Positions 52,844 to 61,184 of a stretch of DNA of 64,000 nt are shown here, one piece after another (position 1 is the first letter of the stretch; the number at the start of each line of letters is the position of its first letter). Source of the stretch: Hyphomicrobiales bacterium. Its GTDB lineage: Bacteria; Pseudomonadota; Alphaproteobacteria; Rhizobiales; Rhizobiaceae. The notes beneath the pieces were generated by a model, which worked only from the letters and a program-made list of their open reading frames with translations, did no database searches and was not told the DNA's origin. Where the stretch lies: contig UBWZ01000008.1 of the NCBI GenBank assembly GCA_900469345.1, forward strand, positions 62,001 through 126,000, written 5' to 3'. The translations under genes and the position numbers were made by a program.

Positions 52844-53938
52844 ATGAGAAGCCGTTTGCTCAGCCTTGCTGCTTTTGTCGCCTCAGCCGTGATTGCGGGA
52901 TCCGCCGTCGCGCAGGAAAAGCAGGTCCACGTCTACAACTGGTCGGACTATATCGACGAATCCATTTTGGCGGATTTCACCAAGGAAACCGGCATCAAGG
53001 TCGTCTACGACGTCTTTGACAGCAACGACATCCTGGAGACGAAGCTGCTCGCGGGTGGATCGGGTTACGACGTCGTGGTGCCGACGGGGCCGTTCCTTGC
53101 CCGCCAGATCCAGGCCGGCGTCTTCCAGAAGCTCGACAAGTCCAAGCTTCCCAACCTCTCCAACATGTGGCCGCAGGTTACCGAACGTCTGGCGAAATAC
53201 GATCCCGGCAATCAGTATGCCGTCAACTATATGTGGGGCACGACCGGGATCGGCTACAATGTCGACAAGGTCAAGAAGGCCCTTGGTGACACGCCGATCG
53301 ACAGCTGGGACGTCCTGTTCAAGCCGGAAAACGCCAAGAAGCTCAAGTCCTGCGGCATCAACATTCTCGATGCCTCCGACGAGACGTTCGCGATTGCCAT
53401 GAACTATGTCGGCAAGAATCCCGACAGCAAGGAAACCAAGGATCTGGAAGCGGGCGGCAAGGTCTATTCGGCAATCCGTCCCTATGCCAAGACATTCAAC
53501 TCCTCCGCCTACATCGATGACCTCGCCAACGGCGACGTCTGCATCACCATCGGCTGGTCCGGTGACGTGCTGCAGGCGAAGAACCGCGCTGCCGAAGCCA
53601 AGAATGGTGTCAACATCGAGTTCGTGATCCCCAAGGAAGGCACCTACATGTGGTTCGACAACCTTGCCATCCCGGCGGATGCCAAGAACGTCGACGAAGC
53701 GCATGCGTTCATCAACTACCTGATGAAGCCGGAAGTCATCGCCAAGGCATCGAACTACGTGCAGTATGCCAATGGCAACCTGGCGTCGCAGAAGTTCATC
53801 GACAAGGAAATCATGGAAAATCCTTCGGTCTACCCGAGCGAAGAGGTCACGAAGAAGCTCTTCACAATCTCTCCCTACGGACCCAAGGAGCAACGCGTGC
53901 TGAACCGGGTCTGGACCCAGCTCAAGACCGGAAGCTGA
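52844..53938 (+). CDS. potF: Putrescine ABC transporter binding protein PotF
   Basis: Periplasmic polyamine-binding protein, 364 residues, with a Sec signal peptide (AVIAGSAVAQEKQ). It shows the PotD/PotF start VHVYNWSDYIDESILADFTK and the specificity region INYMWGTTGIGYN-like (VNYMWGTTGIGYNVDKVKKA). GGAG precedes the ATG. First gene of potFGHI; a hairpin follows it. Putrescine is the likely ligand, by PotF similarity and the nearby puuA-puuB. Confidence 0.93.
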   Translation: MRSRLLSLAAFVASAVIAGSAVAQEKQVHVYNWSDYIDESILADFTKETGIKVVYDVFDSNDILETKLLAGGSGYDVVVPTGPFLARQIQAGVFQKLDKSKLPNLSNMWPQVTERLAKYDPGNQYAVNYMWGTTGIGYNVDKVKKALGDTPIDSWDVLFKPENAKKLKSCGINILDASDETFAIAMNYVGKNPDSKETKDLEAGGKVYSAIRPYAKTFNSSAYIDDLANGDVCITIGWSGDVLQAKNRAAEAKNGVNIEFVIPKEGTYMWFDNLAIPADAKNVDEAHAFINYLMKPEVIAKASNYVQYANGNLASQKFIDKEIMENPSVYPSEEVTKKLFTISPYGPKEQRVLNRVWTQLKTGS

Positions 53939-53944
53939 TTTTGA

Positions 53945-53977
53945 AGGGGCAGGTGGAAACATCTGCCCCGTTTGTTT
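53945..53977 (+). terminator. Hairpin after potF (attenuator-type terminator)
   Basis: GGGGCAGGTG (53946-53955) pairs with CATCTGCCCC (53960-53969) with one G-T wobble and a GAAA loop, followed by GTTTGTTT. It should partly terminate transcription so that potF is made in excess over potGHI. Confidence 0.7.
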
Positions 53978-54008
53978 AACCTGATTTGAGACGGCTGGGG
54001 GCGGCGGG

Positions 54009-55166
54009 ATGGCGAAGACACTAGGACCGGTAAAGCGCAAGTTCTCTCCCTGGACCGACCCGTCGGCCGTACCGTTCATCCGTTTCGAAAACATCACCAA
54101 GCGCTTCGGCACCTTCACCGCCGTCGACAACCTGACGCTCGACATCTACGAGCGCGAATTCTTTTCGCTGCTCGGACCGTCCGGCTGCGGCAAGACGACC
54201 CTGATGCGCATGCTCGCCGGTTTCGAGGAGCCGACCGAGGGGCGCATCCTGCTCCAGGGAAAGGACATCCGGGGAGTGCCGCCCTATCGGCGGCCGACGA
54301 ACATGATGTTCCAGAGCTACGCTCTGTTCCCCCACATGACGGTCGAGAAGAACGTCGCCTTCGGGCTCGAGCAGGACAAGCTGCCGAAGGGCGAGATCGC
54401 CGCCCGCGTCGAGGAAATGCTCAAGCTGGTCAAGCTCGAGGATTTTGCCAGGCGCAAGCCCAACCAGCTGTCGGGCGGGCAAAGGCAGCGCGTCGCGCTG
54501 GCCCGCTCGCTCGCCAAGCGGCCACAGGTTCTCCTCTTGGACGAGCCGCTCGGCGCGCTGGACAAGAAGCTGCGCGAAGAGACCCAGTTCGAGCTGATGG
54601 ACATCCAGACCAATCTGGGACTGACCTTCCTGATCGTCACGCACGACCAGGAAGAGGCGATGACGGTCTCCGACCGGATTGCGGTGATGGACAAGGGTGT
54701 CATCGTCCAGGTCGCGACCCCGGCCGAAATCTACGAGGCGCCGAACAGCCGCTATGTCGCGGACTTCATCGGCGACATCAACATCATGGAAGGCACGGTC
54801 GCGGCAACGCAGAGCGCGCTTGGCGCTCACGGCACGATCCGGATCGAATGCGATGGCGTTTCGGTGTCGGTCGACCAGGAATGCCAGGCAGCCGTCGGCG
54901 ACAAGGTGGCCTTTGCCGTGCGGCCGGAAAAGGTGCGCATCTCTCCGGACAAGCCGGTCGATAGCGCCGTCAATGCCGTGCATGGCGAGGTCTGGGACAT
55001 CGGCTATCTCGGCGACTTTTCGGTCTTCATCGTCAAGCTGGACGACGGCCGCGTGATGCGGGCCGCGCAGGCGAACGTGTCGCGCCTCGTCGATCGGCCG
55101 ATTACCTTCGGCGACATGGTCTGGCTCACCTGGCCGCTCGATGCCGGCCTCGTGCTGACGCGGTGA
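54009..55166 (+). CDS. potG: Putrescine ABC transporter ATP-binding protein PotG
   Basis: ATPase of the importer, 385 residues. It has Walker A GPSGCGKTTL, the signature LSGGQRQRVALARSLAKR, Walker B LLLDEPLGALDKKL, the switch region TFLIVTHDQEEAMTVSDR and a C-terminal TOBE domain. The N-terminal ~20-residue extension before the first strand is typical of PotG. It is the second gene of the pot operon, 9 nt before potH. Confidence 0.95.
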   Translation: MAKTLGPVKRKFSPWTDPSAVPFIRFENITKRFGTFTAVDNLTLDIYEREFFSLLGPSGCGKTTLMRMLAGFEEPTEGRILLQGKDIRGVPPYRRPTNMMFQSYALFPHMTVEKNVAFGLEQDKLPKGEIAARVEEMLKLVKLEDFARRKPNQLSGGQRQRVALARSLAKRPQVLLLDEPLGALDKKLREETQFELMDIQTNLGLTFLIVTHDQEEAMTVSDRIAVMDKGVIVQVATPAEIYEAPNSRYVADFIGDINIMEGTVAATQSALGAHGTIRIECDGVSVSVDQECQAAVGDKVAFAVRPEKVRISPDKPVDSAVNAVHGEVWDIGYLGDFSVFIVKLDDGRVMRAAQANVSRLVDRPITFGDMVWLTWPLDAGLVLTR

Positions 55167-55175
55167 GGTGAGACA

Positions 55176-56093
55176 ATGGCGGTTGCTCAGAATTCAGACG
55201 GGCAGGGGAAAGGCGGTCTCGGCCGCGTGTTCGTCGTTGCACTTCCCTATCTGTGGCTGGTGCTCTTCTTCGTGGCGCCGTTCTTCATCATCTTCAAGAT
55301 CTCCCTGTCCGACACAGCCATCGCCCTGCCGCCCTACACCCCGGTGTTCGAGGGTTTTGGCGCCATTCAGGACTTCGTCTCCCAGCTGGACATCGAGAAT
55401 TATATCTTCCTGACGGATGATCCGCTCTACGTGAAGGCGTATCTGTCGTCGCTGCGGATTGCGGCGATTTCCACCATGCTGCTGCTCCTGATCGGCTATC
55501 CGATCGCGCTTGCGATGGCCCGGGCCTCCGCCTCGATCCGTCCGACGCTCGTCATGATGGTCATCCTGCCGTTCTGGACGTCGTTCCTGATCCGCGTCTA
55601 TGCATGGATCGGCATCCTCAAGCCGGACGGTCTGCTGACCCTGCTCTTGCAGGCTGTCGGGCTGATGGGCCCCGAAGACCAGGTTCAGATCTTCCGCACC
55701 GATACGGCGGTTTTCATCGGTATCGTCTACTCCTACCTGCCGTTCATGGTCCTGCCGCTCTATGCGGCTTTGGAGAAAATGGACAACACGCTGCTTGAGG
55801 CGGCCAACGATCTCGGCTGCCCGCCGCTCAAGGCCTTCTGGCGGATTACCTTCCCTCTTTCCTTGCCGGGCGTCATCGCCGGCTCGATGATCTGCTTCAT
55901 CCCCATCACCGGCGAGTTCGTCATCCCCGATCTGCTCGGCGGCGCCGACACGCTGATGATCGGCAAGACGCTGTGGACGGAGTTCTTCGGAAACCGCGAC
56001 TGGCCGCTCGCCTCCGCGGTGGCCGTGATCCTCCTCATCCTCCTCGTCATCCCCATCATGATCTTCCAGAACCAGCAGAAGAAGGTGGCGTAA
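55176..56093 (+). CDS. potH: Putrescine ABC transporter permease PotH
   Basis: Inner-membrane permease, 305 residues, about six helices. The EAA loop is present (LLEAANDLGCPPLKAFWRIT, FPLSLPGVIAG). The conserved ILPFWTSFLIRVYAWIGIL segment marks PotB/PotH proteins. GAGG lies before the ATG. It abuts potI (1-nt gap). Confidence 0.95.
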   Translation: MAVAQNSDGQGKGGLGRVFVVALPYLWLVLFFVAPFFIIFKISLSDTAIALPPYTPVFEGFGAIQDFVSQLDIENYIFLTDDPLYVKAYLSSLRIAAISTMLLLLIGYPIALAMARASASIRPTLVMMVILPFWTSFLIRVYAWIGILKPDGLLTLLLQAVGLMGPEDQVQIFRTDTAVFIGIVYSYLPFMVLPLYAALEKMDNTLLEAANDLGCPPLKAFWRITFPLSLPGVIAGSMICFIPITGEFVIPDLLGGADTLMIGKTLWTEFFGNRDWPLASAVAVILLILLVIPIMIFQNQQKKVA

Positions 56094-56094
56094 G

Positions 56095-56913
56095 ATGAAG
56101 TCGTCCCGCTTTGACGCCACGGTGCTGACGCTCGGTTTTGCTTTCCTTTACATCCCGATCGTCATTCTGATCATCTACTCTTTTAACGCGTCACGCCTCG
56201 TCACGGTCTGGGGCGGGTTTTCCCTGCACTGGTACCAGACCATGTGGTCGAACCAGGGGCTCATGGATGCGGCCTGGGTCACGGCCCGCGTCGGCCTGCT
56301 CAGCGCGACGCTCGGCACGGTGCTCGGCACCATGGCGGCGATGGCCCTGGTGCGCTACGGCCGGTTTCCGGGCCGGATGCTGTTTTCCGGCATGATCTAC
56401 GCGCCGCTGGTCATGCCGGAGGTGATCACCGGCCTGTCCATGCTTCTGCTGTTCGTCGCACTCGGCGTGGATCGCGGCTTCTGGACGGTGGTGGTCGCCC
56501 ACACGACCTTCACCATGTGCTACGTCGCCATCGTGGTGCAGTCCCGGCTGTTGACCTTTGATCGCAGTCTGGAAGAGGCGGCGCTCGATCTCGGCTGCCC
56601 GCCGGTCAAGACCTTCTTCCGCATCACTCTGCCGCTGATCTTTCCCGCCGTGATCGCCGGCTGGATGCTTGCCTTCACGCTGTCGCTGGACGACCTGGTG
56701 ATCGCGAGCTTCACCACGGGCCCTGGCGCCACCACCCTGCCGATCAAGATCTATTCGCAGGTGAGGCTTGGCGTGACGCCCGAGATCAATGCCATCTGCA
56801 CCATCCTCATCGGCCTGGTGACGATCGGCGTCATCATTGCCTCGCTCAACACCAAGCGTGCGGAACTGCGCCGGGTGCACGACGAACACATGGCGTTGCG
56901 CACGCCGTCGTGA
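56095..56913 (+). CDS. potI: Putrescine ABC transporter permease PotI
   Basis: Second permease, 272 residues, PotC/PotI type: IYSFNASRLVTVWGGFSLHW near the N-terminus, the EAA loop LEEAALDLGCPPVKTFFRIT, and LSLDDLVIASFTTGPGATTL near the end. Last gene of the operon; it is convergent with the AsmA-like gene with only 6 bp between stops and no obvious terminator. Confidence 0.95.
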   Translation: MKSSRFDATVLTLGFAFLYIPIVILIIYSFNASRLVTVWGGFSLHWYQTMWSNQGLMDAAWVTARVGLLSATLGTVLGTMAAMALVRYGRFPGRMLFSGMIYAPLVMPEVITGLSMLLLFVALGVDRGFWTVVVAHTTFTMCYVAIVVQSRLLTFDRSLEEAALDLGCPPVKTFFRITLPLIFPAVIAGWMLAFTLSLDDLVIASFTTGPGATTLPIKIYSQVRLGVTPEINAICTILIGLVTIGVIIASLNTKRAELRRVHDEHMALRTPS

Positions 56914-56919
56914 CCGCGG

Positions 56920-58785
56920 CTATTCGAGGGGCTTCGTCTGGGCGGCAGGCTGCGGCAGCGGCCAGATCACAGGATCCGGCCAGGAGCCGCCGATGAAGAA
57001 CCCTGTCGCGGCGGTCGCGTCTGCCGTAAACGGATGGAAGGTCGAGGACAGCGCCAGGCTGTTGTTGACATAGGGAACGACGCCCGCGAGCTGGATGGTC
57101 TCGCTGGATGTGGTGATCCGCCCGTCGCGAATTTCCGCCGAGCCCTCCGCAAGATCGGCGGAGACCTCCACGGACTGGAAGGCGAGCGAGCCGTTGGCGG
57201 CTTCGCTGAGCGGAAAATAGGGTCGCCGCACCGACAGCTCGCGCATGGCGGCAAGGTCGACGCCGGACAGCGTTCCGGGGCCGCTGGTGAAATGCACGCT
57301 GCCCCGCGCATTGCGCCAGGCGGCAGGCGTCAACGGCTTGCCGACGTCAAGGGCAACCTCCAGCGAGCCGGTCGCCGCGGGAAGCGGGCCTTTTGCTCCC
57401 AGCGTCTTGAAGATCGCGCCGAAATCGGAGTCATGGACCATCAGCCTAAGGCCAAGCGCACCGGCCGCGCCATCCTTGATCGTGGCGATCCGGCCCGTCA
57501 GGCGGCCGGATTCGAAGGTGCTGTCGAGAATGTCGAGGCGGCTCTGGTCGCCGGTGTTCATGATCCCGACCGCCAGCTCGTCGAGCTCGAAGGGGCCGAG
57601 CGTTGCGCGTTTCGCCGATAGCCTCACATCGAGTTCCACCCGGTCGCGCAGGCGCTGCGCATCGCCGCCCTCGTCGATCATCACCGGTCCGAGCGTACGC
57701 AGCAGCGGCAGGAAATCGACGCTGCCGATCGCAAGCGTGCCGGTCAGACGCGGCCGTTTCCCTTCCTGCCGGGTGAGGTCGAGAATACCCTGTGCATCGG
57801 CGCCATTCAGCTCCAGCGCCAGGTTTTCAAACCGGAGTGCGCCTTCGCTGCTGATCAGCTGCGCCTGCAGCGAAAAGGTCTGGAGATCGGCGGCGACGCC
57901 CGCCTCGATCCCAGCCCATGTCAGGAATGCCGGCACATCCGTGGTCGAGAGGCTGGTGTCGCCGGAAAACAGGCCCGGGGATGCAAGGTCGGCCACCCCT
58001 TGAAAGCTTCCGCTGAACAGGTCTGATCTCAGATCGACGGCGGCTTTTGCTTTTCGCCCCGAAAAAAGCAGAAGCGGTTGTGGCGTACCGATGTCAAGAT
58101 CGAGCGGTCTGCCTCGAAAGGTGGCTTTTGCCTGCAGGCGCATGCCCCGAGACAGCGAGGGCCAGTCGAGGCTTCCCTCGATGCCCTCCAGGCGCACCCG
58201 CTTTCCGTCCTGGAGATTGGTGACCTCCAGCACGCTGCCGCGGATCTGCACGTCGCCGATCTCCGCATCGGACCCGGCATCGAGGATCTGCTGGTCGCCG
58301 CTTGCCGCGACGTTCTGCACGGCCTTGCTCAACAGGCCGCTATTGGCCCAGTCCAGCCGGCCATCCGTCTCTCTGACGACGAAGATCTCTGCGCCGGTCA
58401 GCCGGAAATCCTTGAATTGCGGATCTCCGCGAAGCGCCTGCAGCAGGTCGAATCCCGCTGAAAGTCGCTCCACATGGCCGAGCACGCGGTCGTTGCCATC
58501 CTCCATCGTCCGGCGGATCGTCACGCCGCGAAGGGTGATGCGCGGCTTTGGCCAAAAACGGATGTCGGTCGGCCCGGCGATGCTGACGCTATGGCCGGTC
58601 CAGCGCGCGACGGCCCTTTCCATGCTCTGCCGAACCACCGATGAGGAGATCAGGCTCGGTGCCACGACCTGGAAGACGGCAAAGAGCGCCAGGACGATGG
58701 CAGTGCCGACGATCACGCGCCGCCAACCCCGTCCGAGGGGGTGCCGGAGCTTTTGCCAAAGATTTCCTGATCCAGAGGTCAACAT
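56920..58785 (-). CDS. AsmA family protein
   Basis: About 621 residues: a short cytoplasmic N-terminus, one membrane helix near 20-42 (VIVGTAIVLALFAVFQVVAP), then a large beta-rich periplasmic region. N-terminal AsmA features are visible (IRFWPKPRITLRGVTI) and a C-terminal AsmA_2-like block (GTLSGVDLAAMRELSVRRPY). Such proteins are proposed to act in outer-membrane lipid traffic. The open frame runs to 59061, but the start at 58785 puts the helix near the N-terminus and avoids overlap with the divergent acetoacetyl-CoA synthetase gene. Confidence 0.8.
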   Translation of the reverse strand: MLTSGSGNLWQKLRHPLGRGWRRVIVGTAIVLALFAVFQVVAPSLISSSVVRQSMERAVARWTGHSVSIAGPTDIRFWPKPRITLRGVTIRRTMEDGNDRVLGHVERLSAGFDLLQALRGDPQFKDFRLTGAEIFVVRETDGRLDWANSGLLSKAVQNVAASGDQQILDAGSDAEIGDVQIRGSVLEVTNLQDGKRVRLEGIEGSLDWPSLSRGMRLQAKATFRGRPLDLDIGTPQPLLLFSGRKAKAAVDLRSDLFSGSFQGVADLASPGLFSGDTSLSTTDVPAFLTWAGIEAGVAADLQTFSLQAQLISSEGALRFENLALELNGADAQGILDLTRQEGKRPRLTGTLAIGSVDFLPLLRTLGPVMIDEGGDAQRLRDRVELDVRLSAKRATLGPFELDELAVGIMNTGDQSRLDILDSTFESGRLTGRIATIKDGAAGALGLRLMVHDSDFGAIFKTLGAKGPLPAATGSLEVALDVGKPLTPAAWRNARGSVHFTSGPGTLSGVDLAAMRELSVRRPYFPLSEAANGSLAFQSVEVSADLAEGSAEIRDGRITTSSETIQLAGVVPYVNNSLALSSTFHPFTADATAATGFFIGGSWPDPVIWPLPQPAAQTKPLE

Positions 58786-58962
58786 GGCTGAGGCGATATA
58801 GGAAATGAAGGGGTCGCGCAAATGGGCGATGCACGGTCGCGTGCCCGCTTTTTCTAACGACAATCGTGATGCTATACACACCATGAAGAGGGGATTGACG
58901 GTCACCGGGAGGCCCTGTCCGCAATCCTCCTCTGGCGTGCGCAGATCTTCGGGAGGAATTGC

Positions 58963-60918
<1,956 letters not shown>

Positions 60919-61114
60919 CGGCCCGGCGCCGGCTGCTCCATTCCGGGGCGTGCGGACTTGCGCAAACGCAAGAGCTCCGGGCTGTTTACGCCTTGTTAAC
61001 CGGATGTGCTCAAAACTGGCGCCACTTGGACGGATCTCGTGTAGGGGAAGCATGAAGCCGAGAGCTTCCTCGGACATGATGTCTTCACCAATTCGTTGAA
61101 CAGCATTGAATTTG

Positions 61115-61143
61115 AAAAGGCAGCCCGAGGCTGCCTTTCTTTT
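61115..61143. terminator. Bidirectional terminator between acetoacetyl-CoA synthetase and the histidine kinase
   Basis: A 10-bp stem (61116-61125 with 61129-61138) with a 3-nt loop; T-rich tracts follow on both strands (TTTCTTTTA on plus, CTTTTCAAATT on minus). It lies in the 266-bp gap between the convergent genes. The left half of this gap shows a TTGTTAACC motif near 60990 but no gene. Confidence 0.75.
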
Positions 61144-61184
61144 AGCGGTCGCCGCCTGCGCCTGTACGCGCCGCCGCTTACGCC

